Assembly (NCBI GenBank): GCA_013396655.1
Contig: WBMV01007620.1
Location: 372,001 to 436,000 of the forward strand
Direction of reading: 5' to 3'
DNA: 64,000 bases
Origin: Campylorhamphus procurvoides
Taxonomy: Eukaryota > Chordata > Aves > Passeriformes > Dendrocolaptidae
Every line of letters begins with the position of its first letter. Positions within the stretch are counted from its first letter, which is position 1. The translations under genes were made by a program, and so were the position numbers. Below, one piece after another: positions 1 to 52,131 of the stretch. The notes beneath the pieces are model-generated. The model was not told the origin of the DNA, did no database searches, and saw only the letters and a program-made list of their open reading frames with translations.

Positions 1-39966
<39,966 letters not shown>

Positions 39967-40464
39967 TTGCACTCCAGAAAATAGGCCAGTTTGGGTGGAG
40001 AGCAGCATGGGAGAGTGGTGGTGGTTCTGGTGATGGTAAGACTGCATTTTCAGCTTTATAAAGGTGTGCAATATGTACATGTGGAGCTATGCTGTTTGGC
40101 ACCACGGAGAGAGTCAGGGATTATATGGTAAAACAAGTTGAACTATGAATTACCACTCATCAGAAATGTCACTGGATACCAGGCAGAGTGTGCAGGTCAG
40201 GGAGAAAAATGCATTGCCATTTTCTCTCATTTACATTCCAGCTTAGTGCACATCTCTGTCTGAAAGCTGGGAGACTTCTGGTATGTATTGGCACTTATAA
40301 GGGTGAAAACATTCATGTCTAGACCTATGCCCTTACTACATTTTTGCTGCCTAGTTAAAACAGTGGGGTTTATGTGATAAAAGTGTATCCCTGTTAAGGG
40401 TTTAAAGTTAAATTGTATGTCTTAAATTTGTTTTTTAAACTTCCATATTTGATAGGATTTGTAA

Positions 40465-40475
40465 TATTTATTTAT
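40465..40475 (+). promoter_or_regulatory. CDKL5: AU-rich element
   Basis: TATTTATTTAT, two overlapping AUUUA pentamers in a UAUUUAUUUAU context, in the proximal 3' UTR, the type of site bound by ELAV/HuR and TTP-class proteins. Surrounding sequence is very AT-rich, so chance occurrence is possible. Confidence 0.45.
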
Positions 40476-40769
40476 GATGACCTAATATCGTACTGTTATA
40501 ATCATATCTTTTATGTTATAATGTAAAGTTATTTTGAGCTGTTTGAAACATTGTGAAGCAGTGCAACAGCTACAGTAGTTTCTATAAAAAACTAACAGTA
40601 ACATTTATATATTGCATCAGGAGTATTTTATTCTATATATAAATATATATATAAATGGAAAATAACTGTCTGTTTTTTAAATATACTCATTTAAAAGAAA
40701 AGTATTGTTATGACACTATCTGCCATATTTTTTATACATTTGTGATATAAAGTGCAGTATTATACTTCT

Positions 40770-40775
40770 AATAAA
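40770..40775 (+). terminator. CDKL5: Proximal poly(A) signal of CDKL5
   Basis: AATAAA about 800 bases after the stop, at the end of the AT-rich island. Use here would give a short 3' UTR. Further AATAAA hexamers at 41069 and 43377 are alternatives with less context support. Confidence 0.45.
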
Positions 40776-42087
40776 AGGAAGTCGAATGTGGATATACATG
40801 TGACTGTAACAGTATGAATCTTGCTTTGCTATGAGAGCCCAGTATTATAGGCATTATTGGTAACAAACAAAAGACAACATTCAATTCCAAGCTTTATTAT
40901 GGGCTATTTTGTTGGAAGTATTGGCTAAATGTAAGAGACTGCAGAACTGTACAGTAATCTAAAGTGGTATGTTCTCCCCTGTGTCCTTAGCTTTCCTAGT
41001 AATATTAATGGGATTTCTGCATCTGCATCAAGAGCACAGAGCCCCAGTACCAAATTTTTGTTTAAAGAAATAAAGTGCCCCATGACTACAAGCGAAAGCA
41101 GGTGCTCTTCCACTTAATAGCAGGGGTGAAAACCAAAGAACCATAGCATGAATTGCAAGTGAAATGCAAAACTTTGACACTTACGCATAGCATGGCACTG
41201 CAGATCATGGTATAAGCTTTTATGCATATGTGTATTTTACATCTTGTTTAGCAATCTGTTAATTAATAAGATAAACACTGTATTAAAATTTAAACTACTC
41301 TTGCACTTTTTATTATATTTCAGGATGTATTTAAATCTACAAATCTGATATTGAGGGAGAAGGTTGCCATGCAGCTTAATTTCTCCTTTGGTCTTATTGT
41401 CCAAATATTCCCATACCCGGTTCAGTTACCAGTCTCAGCAAAATACTAGATCTTGAGTTCCAGTCTCCTGTACCACATAGTTAAAACTGCCTTTACATTG
41501 GTGAATGTCAAGTGTAGCAAATACACACCGTGATTCCTCTGTTGCTCCCAGTAAATTAAATCAAAGGTGAGCCAGAAGGAGTCAAAAGAGTTGTGCCAGT
41601 CTAAACTTTGTGCAATAAGAGGAGAGCCAGGCCTGTAGTGTCAGAACAATACAATCTTTCCTTCTTAAACACTTTAGTTCAACTCCCTCATTACTCTGCA
41701 TCAGTTTGTTTTCTAGATGTTTCCATCGTAAGACACTTGTACTTGCAAATACATTGTCTTTTCCAAAAAGAGATTAACCTGAATGTAAATTCAATGATTT
41801 AGCCATAGACATAGTTAACAGAAGAAGCCAGGCACTAAGAGCTGAACTTCCTACTTGGATAACAATGCAAACTGGACATGCTGTTCAGTACCTCTTGAGT
41901 CATACCAAAGTTCTAACAACAGCAAATTCGGCACCACTCCTGTAAAAATCTTTGTCAGAAAGAACAGCATGGAAGGATGTTATATTGGGTTTGTCCGGGA
42001 CCAGAAGTCAGTCCAGTAAATTTGAAAAATTACAAAATCAGAATTCTTTCTTTGTCAATTGCCTGCAAGAAACATGCATGTGATTTT

Positions 42088-42170
42088 TCTATAGATATAT
42101 ATGAACAGGATATCTCTCTATATATGGTATATACTGTATTGATATATCATATATATAGCATATATAAATA
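42088..42170. repeat. TA-rich simple repeat
   Basis: Imperfect (TA)n, with ATATCTCTCTATATATGG and TATATCATATATATAG units, inside the CDKL5 3' UTR. Confidence 0.8.
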
Positions 42171-42404
42171 CAGGAGACATGAAAGGATATTCTTTTTTTT
42201 CCAAGTTCAGTGGGCATCCAGGAAAGACATTGTGATATTTACTAGTCATCACTGTCAGAGTTTAGCAGCTTACTTTGACAATCTCTTTTAGGTTCACGGC
42301 TTGGCCACAGCTAGGTTAGCCCCGATAGCCCTGCTCTGAAATGGTCTACTGCCACTGAAATCCCTCACAAAAGCACTGTCTGAGAGAGGGTGGGGCTCTA
42401 AGCA

Positions 42405-42825
42405 GTGTGTTTTGAATGTCTCTTTAGGGCAGTGGAACTGGGGTTGTTTAGTTTGGGGAAGAGGAGGCTCAGGGAGCACCTCATCACTCTCTACAACAAC
42501 CTGAAAGGAGTTTGTAGCCAGGTGGGGATTGGCCTCCTCTCCCATGTCTCACATGAAAGGACAAGAGGAAATGGCCTTCTGTTGTGCCAGAAGAGGTTCA
42601 AACTGGGCATCAGAAAATAAAGAAAATCACTGAAAGACTGGTTAGGCATTGGAATAAGTTGTTCAGGGAGGTAGAGGAGTCACTGGCTCTGGGCGTGTTC
42701 AAGAGGCATCTGGATGTGGCACATGGGGATATGATGTAGGGGTGATTGTGGTGGTGCTGGGTTGACAGTTGGACTAGATGGTCGTGAAGGTCTCTTTCAA
42801 GCTTGATGATTCTGTTTCCCAGTGA
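42405..42825 (+). repeat. CR1 LINE 3' end within CDKL5 3' UTR
   Basis: Broken frames give C-terminal CR1 ORF2 strings ([27 protein letters not shown]), followed by HWNRL-like and VDAP-like remnants and a tail with GTTGGACTAGATGGTC and GATGATTCTG. Sense orientation relative to CDKL5, so it would be part of the long 3' UTR. It differs in sequence from the copies at 5862 and 55950 and probably belongs to another CR1 subfamily. Confidence 0.88.
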
Positions 42826-45800
42826 GTGTTCAGAGTATACTCTTCTGTGCTCCGTGGATATGTATCCTTCTGCCTCTGCAAGATTTTTAGCTTGTTGGTA
42901 AGAGCTTCATGCTGGGGATGATGATACTGGGCTGTATGTGGCTGTTCTGATTTCTAGCAAGGAAAAATGTTTCCAAAGGATTTTTTTTTCTCAGTACCCA
43001 TAAAGTTAAATCAGGATAATCTCTGACTGTACATATAGCTGTTTAAAGTAGTTGGCAAATCTTCGAAGGTGACCCAAGGAATGTTTGAGTATTTGGTGGC
43101 CCGTATTTACGGAAAGTTGTTCCTACTTCATACTGTGTTTTCTTCTCAAACTCAACAAACTGTAGGAGATTTCAGTTGAATACTAAATTGTGTTGAATGT
43201 ATGTAGTATTTTCGTCCTTCTGTTGGAAAGAAATTCCAGCAGCTCGGCCAGCTGGTGCTGGGATGAATTGTGTATTTTTAACTTGATCTAACTTCCCAAT
43301 ATTTAGAATATTGCTAATGTAATTTTGTCGAGGCTTTCAAAGGAGTCTTATTATAGTGACTGAGATTTGTTGGCTTAATAAAAGGAAGAGAATTACAGAG
43401 CAAACTATTTTGTAAGTGTGAGCTTTCCTTTTCACTGGTCTGTGGGTCTTGTGCTACATGCTCTATAGATTTACTTAGTATAAGGAAACTTAGTTAAACT
43501 ACATTTTATTCTTGGGCAATCTGTTTTGCCTTATGGCATCATTAATGATGTGAATAGAAAAGAAACTAAGTTTCAGAAATTAATTATAGTCATTTTGCAG
43601 AACTCAAGCTGCCTAAACTTGTCTATATGTTTTTGCTATAGAACTTGAGCTCTTTTTAACTGAAAAAGAAGCACCTTAAGCTCACCTTAGCTGAAATCCT
43701 GTATGTGTCTAAGCTGTCCTTTTAAACTGCCGTGTAAATGTATTAACCTAGAACAACATCTATTTTCCACAGACCTGACCACAGAGAACAGTCCCTTAGA
43801 GCTCTTTAATGCTTTTTGCTCCATTTATCACAGTCCAAGCTTCATTGCTCCTCTGAGAGGTCACCAGAACAGAGCAGTGGGCAGAGTTCTTGGCAGGAAG
43901 TCAGTGATGCCAGATTTGGTCTCTTCCTAAAACATTCCCCAAACACTACTTTATTTGCCAATACATTCTCTTTTTAGATCAATAGTAAAGCAGGCTTCAA
44001 ACTTCCAAACATATGAGATGCCCTCAGGTTGGGCATCTTTCGGGATGTCCCCTTTCTCTCTGCCACACCAACTTGTTTCTGGGAGCAAGGCTCAAGTGAC
44101 TCTTCAAGTAGCAATGGCCTGTGGTAGGCTTTTAGCCATTCCTTATCATTGCAGTTAGGTCTCTTAACAGATGAATCTTTCTTCCTTAAAAACCTACTTG
44201 CCAACCTTTTCTTTTTTCTTCAAAAGCTGCTGTATCTGTTAGCTGGGGAGACTCCCATGTTCGCACAGAAAAAGCTGTGTATTCTCAACAATTCGGAGCT
44301 GTAGACCTCGTTATAATGGTGGGAACACAGATTTTAGAGCTCTGAAAGTGCTGTTGCAACTAGGTGGCTGAGGTAAAACCCAGCCGCTTTTGAGAGGAGC
44401 TGTGCTCTGGAAGCATTGGGGGTTTCACTCATGTTTTACTTTTTAATGTCTTATAATGATTCAGTGGTGAGACACACTTCAAAAATACCTGCATGTAACC
44501 AATTCCTTATGTTTTGAACACTGTCAGAGTAGAGCTGGGAGAACATTTGCATCCCAGTCACACAAAGAGTAGGAAACGGATAGCCATATATAATACACTG
44601 CAAATTGTGGGGTGTCAATGAATGTCTATTTTTTCCATTCCAGCTAGCATGCATAATACACCTGTTAATGGGGTAATACCACAAACCATGCATCTAGGCT
44701 GTTGTTCATGTAAGTAGGCCCACCATTTGAAACAGGAGTGCCACAGAAGATGGTTGGAAAGGTGATGTGCCCTACGTAACCATTTTTAAATGACCTTCAA
44801 ATCAGGACACTATTTAAGAACAGGTGCCTTTCCCTACACAGCTCTTTCTAACGGTGTCATGATATTACCCATTCATTAACTGGGTTTGTAGTGAATGAGG
44901 AGAAAAGCCATTTAACTTCTGGCCTTTGTTAAAAAGGGTGTGATTTCAGTAAACCCTTTTAATATAACACAGCTTGGAAGTTCTAGATATTGGCACCTTT
45001 TTCAAACAGTCAGACAGCAGCAGTGCATCACTGTCCAGGCCCACCAGGCAGGCAAAGGCTTGTGCACATCACTTGGTTCAGATGTTGTACTGAAACAGAA
45101 GAGTTCTCATTTTGCAATCATGAAGATTAATTTTCATGAAAATTAAGCAAAGCACATTTTATAGGAGATCCTCTTCCAATTTTAAGAGAAAAACTCTGTT
45201 AGGTCATCTGTTCTGTCAGCAGACTGTCTTAACAGCTACTGTGTGAGACAGCATAGGTAAGTCTGATGGATTAGGTCTGAATTTTACTTGATCCAAGTTC
45301 TACATGGATGCAAATTTGTGACCTTGTGCAGCCAATTGATGCAAAAGTTGTCTTTTGACACACTAAGACACACTAAGTATGAGAGGACCAGCCCCACTAT
45401 GTTTGGATGCTTTCGTTCCACCAAATCAGATTGCTTCTCAGGCTCTTTTAGAACACAACTCAAAATATGCAGCCAGGCAAAAGTGACTCTTAAAACATGG
45501 CCTGAGAGTCAGAACATGGAATTTGTCTCTTAGCCTAAGAGTGACTACACATCTCTTGTCTTCTCTGCAAGTCAATCTACCTCCTCTCTCTTGCAGAATG
45601 TTGTTGTGGTTGGGTTTGTTCTGAGCTTATTATTGACTCCAACTTTTTAAGTGACATCTAAAAAGATTCTTCCTCTAGGTACTGTTAGTAACCAAGTAAT
45701 AAAATAGTAATGGGCCTTCATCTAAAATACTTCTGAAACCTCCAAGCCATCTGAGCTCTCCCTCTAGAATCCCAATGCCATCCTTTGCACTGCTTTGCAG

Positions 45801-46340
45801 TCTTCCCTTGCCCTTCCCTTTGTGGTTCTCAAATATTGCAGTTGCCTTGTTCTTTGTTATTTCTCTAGTGCAGATTTTCAGGGAGTTAGAGGCCTTATCT
45901 ACTACTCCACCCTGTTTGCTGTTTTACTCAAACAGCTATCCTTAGACTTGCTCAGGATTTTCTTCATTTTAATTTTCCATTTCATCTGGGTGAGATACCT
46001 TACCTCATTGTGCCCCCGCCAAAACACGCTGCCTACCAGGCTTTTTGTTCCACCAGGTCTCTGTTTGCACAGGGCATTGCTTCTCTGGATCCATTCTGAG
46101 AAATGCAAGGTGGCATCTGAATTGTACAGGCACAGAAGTGTGTTGTGAAGTAGCTGCTGTTGTAGAGCTTTCCATTAGCAACATTAAAGCATCTTCATAG
46201 CACAAGATGGAAGCCACTATTCAACTTTCCTACAGGATATGAACCTCTTGGTGTAAACTCTTGACATGTAAATCCAACGGCAGAGCTTTTAACTGTTTAG
46301 TTATGAGGCAAAACTTTAAGCATAGACAACTGTCTCAACT

Positions 46341-46373
46341 TTCCTTTTTTTTTTCTTTTTTTTTTCTTTTTTT
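46341..46373 (+). repeat. T-rich tract with regularly spaced C
   Basis: TTCC followed by three T-runs of 7 to 10 bases separated by single C bases, then GCTAG. In the mRNA it would be a U-rich tract of the kind bound by PTB, TIA1 or HuR proteins; function is inference. Confidence 0.7.
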
Positions 46374-47006
46374 GCTAGTGCACATCTTAGACTCGTACTA
46401 CTGAAGGATATGACTAATTGAAAGGAGTAACATTGCATTTGGTTTATATGGAACAATAAGCTAAAATCTTCCCTGAAACCATAATTTTGTTGGAAATTCT
46501 ATGCAGGCATGTTAAAATCTGGTTAACCTGATAAGGACTTCCAGGACTGCTTAGATCTCCACTGTGAAATGCTGAATTTTAGATTTGTGTTATTTGGGAG
46601 AAAGAAGGAAGAATGAAGTTTAGGAAATTTATTTTTTTTCACAATCTGCCAGTACAGACTATTCCAAAATTAACAGGCTGAGGAGGCAGCTTTCAAAACT
46701 TCTAAATTTATGGATAAGATTCCCTGATGTTTTTTAACAGCTACTAGAAATCTAAAGCGCACAAACTTTTAAATCTACCGTGCTTTCTGTTGTGGAAGGG
46801 ATATGTTGTGGTGTTAACCTTTTTAATCCTGGAATACAAATTGATTTTAAAATGTGTTGAATATTTAAGGATGACTTCATGCAAGTTAATAAACCATTTG
46901 TAAAGTGTTTGTATACAACCCTTTGTATCATGTTGTTGGTACACCCTACCAAATTTTTTTTGAGCATGTATTCCATTCTTAACTTCTGTACAATTTCTAT
47001 TGTTGC

Positions 47007-47014
47007 TGTAAATA
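47007..47014 (+). promoter_or_regulatory. CDKL5: Pumilio-type element UGUANAUA
   Basis: TGTAAATA matches the Pumilio consensus UGUANAUA exactly and sits about 115 bases before the distal poly(A) signal, a common position for such sites. A single 8-mer is weak evidence. Confidence 0.4.
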
Positions 47015-47124
47015 TTCTAAAAGAGAAAAAAAAATCCTGTGGTAACCTTAATTATCAGCATGGAAATGGTTAATTTTTACTGAGCACAATGTATTTTTGA
47101 ATGGGCCTTCCAAAATATGTCTTT

Positions 47125-47130
47125 AATAAA
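47125..47130 (+). terminator. CDKL5: Distal poly(A) signal of CDKL5
   Basis: AATAAAAATG, followed after about 30 bases by TGGTGTTGTTC, a TG-rich downstream element. After this point base composition turns GC-richer. The best candidate for the end of the long CDKL5 transcript. Confidence 0.6.
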
Positions 47131-48504
47131 AATGCAGATTTTGCACTAGATCACTGGTGTTGTTCAACAGCTGATCTTATTCCTGACACGTTCCAGAGCA
47201 CCTCTCCCTACGTCAGCTTGGCTCAGATGAGCAAACTGGCCAGAACCACACCAGGACTCTGTGCCTGATGGGTCACTGGCATGTCCTGGGTTACTCCCCC
47301 CTTCTGAGAAGCCAGCTTATATCTGTCTGCAAGCCTGATGGTTCCATGGGAGCACAGAAACAACAAAGAAAGGTGCTTTGAAGCATCTTGTTGCCCCCCT
47401 TCCTGTAGTCTCATTGCAGACATCGAGGGTGGATCTTTCCTTTCAGGGCAAGAATCTCTGCTACTCCCTCTTTTGAACCTTACCAACCCCCTCAGCAGGC
47501 ACTACCAGAAATTAAAAGGTCCTTGTGCTTTCCCGCCCTTAGCATCTGCTGTACAAAAGTATCCTGTTGGAATTGCATCGTTGCCACGTGGAAACTGTGA
47601 CCCTTCTAGGCTAACGTTGAGGTGTCAGTGATAAGAGTTTTTGATGGGTTCCTCTTTAATGTGTCCTGGCCATGTCTTTATTTTGTCCCTGTGTGCAGCT
47701 TTAAAAAACTTCAAATATTTCTCTGCTAGTCTCTCATTCTTCAGGAAAATTTGAAATGAACTGAGTAGGGATCATTTTATCTGGGCCTCCCATCTCTCCC
47801 TCTGAGCTTTCAGCAGACTTGCTGAAAGCCAGGACTTGCAGTCTGTTAGATCCTCCAAAACAGCTGCCTGATGGGTTGTGCAGCAGCCCCAGCCTTGGTG
47901 AGACCAGACTGCTGCCCAGTGCCTGCACTGAGCTGCACCTATCACCTCCCCAGGAGGGAAACCACTGACCTAAGCTAAACTTCCACCAGGACAAGCACTC
48001 CAACAGTCCTAGCCAGAAATGGGTTTGAAATGTTTCCTGGAGGTGCTTAGTGCTCTGGGGGTACTTTGGCTTTAGTCTTACAACCTTACTTGGCTCTTAC
48101 TCTTTCAAGGATCTCTTTGTAATGACCCCTTTTCTGTACCTCCTGCAGAGCCCCAGAAAATGGAGTGGCCACCTCCTTGAAGAGGAGCCCCAGTGCAGCC
48201 AGCATTAGCCCCGCATGGAATGGCGAGCTGAGTGGGCATTTTTCTCTGCATGTACCCATTAAGAGAAAGGAGCTGTTGTCTTACATACTGTGTGGCTGAT
48301 CTGGAGGTCTGAGGTAGTCTCTGATCACACAGCTTAGATTGTGCGGGTTTGACTTCTCAGCACAGTCCCCTCCCTCCTCCCTAAGCATCCCATACTAAAA
48401 ATTCAGGTCATAAAGCTGAAGGCATCTCTTGATCCCGCTTTCTACTTCAACCCCCTTGTGTTTTATGCAGTTGCAACGCCATGTATGAGTCTCCCTTTGT
48501 CTAC

Positions 48505-49452
48505 AGGTAAAGAGCTGCAGGATTGTTTAACATCTGTGTCAGCAACATGGACACTGGGATTGAGTGCACCCTCAGCAAGCCTGCCAATGACACTAAGCTG
48601 TGTTGAACAGTTGACACACTGCAGAGAAGGGATGCCAGCCAGAGGGACTCGGACAGGATTTGAGGCAGACCTGTGCAAACCTCACGAAGTTCAATAAGGC
48701 CAAGTGCCAGGTCCTGTGTGTGGGTCGGGGTAGTCCCAAGCACAGATACAGGCGGGGGGAGGAACAGATCGAGAGCAGCCCTGAGGAGAAGGACTTGGGG
48801 CTGCTGGTGGACGAAAAGTTCAGCATGAGCCAACAGTGTGCTCTGGCAGCCCAGAAGGCCAGTTGTATCCTGAACTGCAGCAACAGCAGTGACTAGCAGG
48901 TCACAGGAGGTGATTCTGTCCCTTTACTCCATTCTCATGAGATTCCACCTGGAACATCCAAGTCTGGGGCCCCCAGTGCAAGAAAGACATGGACCCTTTG
49001 GGGCAAGTCCAGAGGACAGCCACTACATTGAGCACAGGGCTGGCACACCTCTCCTATGAAGACAGGCTGAAAGACTTGGTGCCTGGAAAAGAGAAGGGTC
49101 CAGGGAGGCCTTATAGGACCTTCCAGTACCTAAAGCAGGCTACGAGAGAGCTGAAGACGGACTTTTCAAAAGGGCAGGTAAGGACAGGACAAGGGCAAAT
49201 GGCCTTAAGCTGAAGGAGGGTAGTTTTAGATTAGATATTAGGGAGAAATTCTTTGCTGTGAGGGTGGTGAGGCACTGAAACAGGTTTCCCAGAGTGGTGG
49301 ATGCCCCATCCCTGGAGGTGTTCAAGAGCAGGCTCTGATGGGGCTCCGAGAAACCTGATCTAGTGAAAGGTGTCCCTACCCATAGCAGGGAGGTTGGAGC
49401 TAGATGGTCTTTAAGGTTCCTTCCAGCCCAAACCATTCTGTGATTCTATGTT
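48505..49452 (+). repeat. CR1 LINE, about 950 bp, from reverse transcriptase palm to 3' end
   Basis: Starts in the reverse transcriptase domain (SNMDTGIECTLSK followed by PANDTKL) and continues as [54 protein letters not shown], then HLSYEDRLKDLV, FQYLKQA, and the 3' UTR ending in CCATTCTGTGATTCTATG. Frameshifts and stops break it. The family FADD catalytic box reads PAND here, so it is dead by that residue too. It is the longest and best preserved CR1 in the window. Confidence 0.95.
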
Positions 49453-50660
49453 TATGAGAAAAACTTGTGCATTTATGTAATTGTACTTTGCCTGGTCTTG
49501 TCCCACTTTCATAATGCCCTCAGTCACACTGTTGCTCCAGCATGTTTGAATTTATGCAGAGGGGGAAGTCAAATGCAATTCTAAAAGCATTTGAGGACCA
49601 CTTAATTAATTAAGCCTCTCAGCACCCTTCTTTTTATAAAAGAGGCAGAGGTTAAGTGAATTTCCAGAGGTCAATTAGCAAGTGAGTTGCATAGCAAGGA
49701 TCAGAGGAACCATTTAGTTGAAAGTCAGAAGTAGGTCTCTTCCCCAGGAAAGCTGGAGAGGTGAACTGCAGGCAAAGGACAGGGCAAGGCAAGAAGCAAA
49801 TGAACTGTGAAATGCACTCTATGCCAGTTAGTTCCACCTTATTTATCGCTGTACATTTCAATCTAAAAAAAAGGTCTGGCAATTTCTTTGAAGATGGGAG
49901 ACTGGAAGAGTGATAGCACAGGTCCTTTCTAGACAGTATTTCCTTCCTCTAAGGTTTTATGATACCTTATACGTAGGATTGGTCATGTGAAGATATATAA
50001 TTCAGCGTGGCTCCTTGATGTATGATGGTGTGTGGTTCATCCATTCAGGCTGTACATTAAGCGTGCGAGCTCTTCCAAATTTCACGGGAGCTCCTGCCCT
50101 TTGCCATAGGGTGCATTTCCAAAACCAGACATCTTGAAAAACCCTGGATTGTGCATAGGAGCTCGTCAGAGGCCAGTCACAGAGTAGGCTTTGACTAGCT
50201 GCAGTCAGGCTTAACTGCTTTGGGGTGACACAGATATTCACCAGCTGGTGCCCAGTCCATCCTTTCACCCTTTCTTCCACCCCCAACCCTCAGTCATGCA
50301 GTGGACAAGCAGCACAAAGCCTCCTTTCCCCTATCACCATCCACCCAGACACAGAGCAGAGCTGCCTGTGCTGCTTTTAGGGCGGGGATAGCTCTGTGTT
50401 GACATGATGGGAACTCTGCCCAGGGCTCAGAAATGCATCAACTTTCAGTGTTAGTGTTGCTAACCCCAGAGCTGTGACTGCTGGTGCAGAGCCCTTGTCT
50501 CCCTGTTGCTGCATGTCAGTGCCTTCAGGGAGGGTCTTACACCATGCTGGTCCCACAGCTTGGCTCCAGGGCTCAATGGATCTTCTCAGCACAGCTTACC
50601 TTGACTGTTTAGCATTAGGGAACCACACAGTGGTTTCTTACTGGGAAACCTGTCCTTAGA

Positions 50661-50699
50661 CCCATTTGTGGATAAGCAAAAATCCTATCCACAAATGGG
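50661..50699. repeat. Perfect inverted repeat, 14-bp arms, 11-nt loop
   Basis: CCCATTTGTGGATA (50661-50674), loop AGCAAAAATCC, TATCCACAAATGGG (50686-50699). The arms are exact reverse complements, and the flanks GA and GGTC partly extend the pairing. No coding or transposon feature was recognised around it. It could be a remnant of a small inverted-repeat element or a hairpin in an unknown transcript. Confidence 0.95.
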
Positions 50700-52007
50700 G
50701 GGTCAGGGGGAAGCAAGGGAATAATGGTGTATAACAATCATCTCAGCAGATGGCAATTGGTCTTTTCTACATCTCTGTATACTTCTTACTGTTTGTTTAA
50801 TGATGTAGGTTTTAGACTTATCAGAAGACCTTATTTTCCTGACATACTGTTTGTGTGTATATATACAGGAAAAAAACACGGCAGAAACCTCTCTTCTCAC
50901 AAATGAGTGTGGTGAATTGCACAGCTAACCAAAGGCTTCTCTCTTGCTTTTTATCACATCTCATTTGTTTTCAGTCACATCTCAACTCCTGCCCTCCACG
51001 CTGAGCATTCACCTCTCTGCCCATAGGGATAAGGAGAGGAGAGGCAGATGGACTGCCTCAGTGCAGTTGTCTTCATGCCTCTCCACTCTTCGCTGAGACA
51101 GTCCAGTTAGAAAATAGGGAAAAGGCCTCTGGTGCCTGCCAGGTTTGTGCTGCAGCTGTGTGGGAAGGCAAACGAAAGCTGTCACTCCACAGGTCCCCAC
51201 AGCCCTCCCACGTGGGAGCTGTGGGGGCTGCAGTTCCCACCTGGGTTGTGTCGAGCATCAGCTCCCAGGCTGAGGCAGGGACATGAGCCATAGTAACCAG
51301 GCTGTCACCCCAGGGAGATGGGTCCATCCTGACAGCCTCCACATGCCACAAATTCCTCAGATGCTAAACACCCACCGGCGATCAGGTCATGGAGATCAAA
51401 CAGTTAATAAGAGCGAGTCCCCGTGTCTGTGCCCAAACATCCACAAAGAGCAAAACACCCTGGGGTCCCCGAGATGTGTCAGTGCAAAACTAGGCAGGAC
51501 ACAGAGAGGGTTTGGCCATCTGGTGATCAAGGCATTGATGCCTGTTGCTAAACCAGTCACAGCAGCTCAGGCCAGAGGGTTGCTGATATAGGTGGAAATG
51601 AGGTGATTTGGGAGTGTGAGATACTGGGGAGAGGCTAGATCTGACCCCAACCCTGTTTCAGGGATGGCAGAGATTGGCATGAGGAAAAGCAGGGTAGGAT
51701 GTCTGTCTCAGCATGAGAACTCTCCCTGGTTGCGGTGGGTCAGTGTGGGGTGCCTGGGCTTGGGGACAAATAATCCAGCACAGACCTGCCCTCCTGGAAA
51801 GAATCCAAGCCCTGCCTTTGGATCCCACCTGCATTTGCTCTGGCCTTCACAGCAGCTGTGATGGTGATTTCCCCACCCTAACACCCAAAGGCCAGAAGCA
51901 CCACATCTCACGGGATCAAAGCCCCGGCCCTGACCCCTCCTGCCTTCCCCAAGGTGTGCCCCCCATCACCCCCCAGCTGCATCACCAGGCATGGTGGGGA
52001 GCAATGT

Positions 52008-52013
52008 TTTATT
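52008..52013 (-). terminator. RS1: Candidate RS1 poly(A) signal
   Basis: TTTATT on the plus strand is AATAAA on the RS1 strand, about 120 bases after the stop codon. G/T-rich sequence (GGTGATG repeats on the minus strand) follows 20-50 bases later. It implies a very short 3' UTR. Longer forms ending further left are not excluded. Confidence 0.55.
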
Positions 52014-52131
52014 CAAGACAGCCCTTCCCTTTGCAGGCCGGGATTTACCCCGCCGCGGTGGTGGCAATGGTGATGGCGAGGCAGGGCAGCTGCACGGGCA
52101 GACACCTCCAGGTCCAGCAAGGACACAGCGC

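Larger units (their letters stand above)
39967..47155 (+). other. CDKL5: CDKL5 3' UTR (long form, about 7.2 kb)
   Basis: From the stop to the distal poly(A) signal no splice acceptor or coding exon was recognised, and the length resembles the multi-kilobase 3' UTR of the main human isoform. It holds a proximal AT-rich island with an AU-rich element and AATAAA (40430-40780), TA-rich repeats (42088-42170), a sense CR1 (42405-42825), a T/C-rich run (46341-46373), a Pumilio-type site (47007) and a final AATAAA (47125). The far end is inferred from the signal and is not proven. Confidence 0.6.
47156..51984. other. CDKL5-RS1 intergenic region (tail to tail)
   Basis: Separates the convergent CDKL5 (+) and RS1 (-) genes by about 4.8 kb. 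Contains one long CR1 copy (48505-49452) and one perfect hairpin (50661-50699). Other open frames (for example 51283-51861 on plus and 50002-50286 on minus) show no recognisable domain. No RNA gene was recognised. Confidence 0.7.

Noticed and set aside
41069..41074. AATAAA (and another at 43377) as main CDKL5 poly(A) sites
   Set aside because: Hexamers are frequent in AT-rich sequence, and these lack a clear TG-rich downstream element; kept only as alternatives.
45795..46148. 117-codon plus-strand frame with hydrophobic segments in the CDKL5 3' UTR
   Set aside because: T-rich composition alone produces Leu/Phe-rich frames; no homology or start context supports it.
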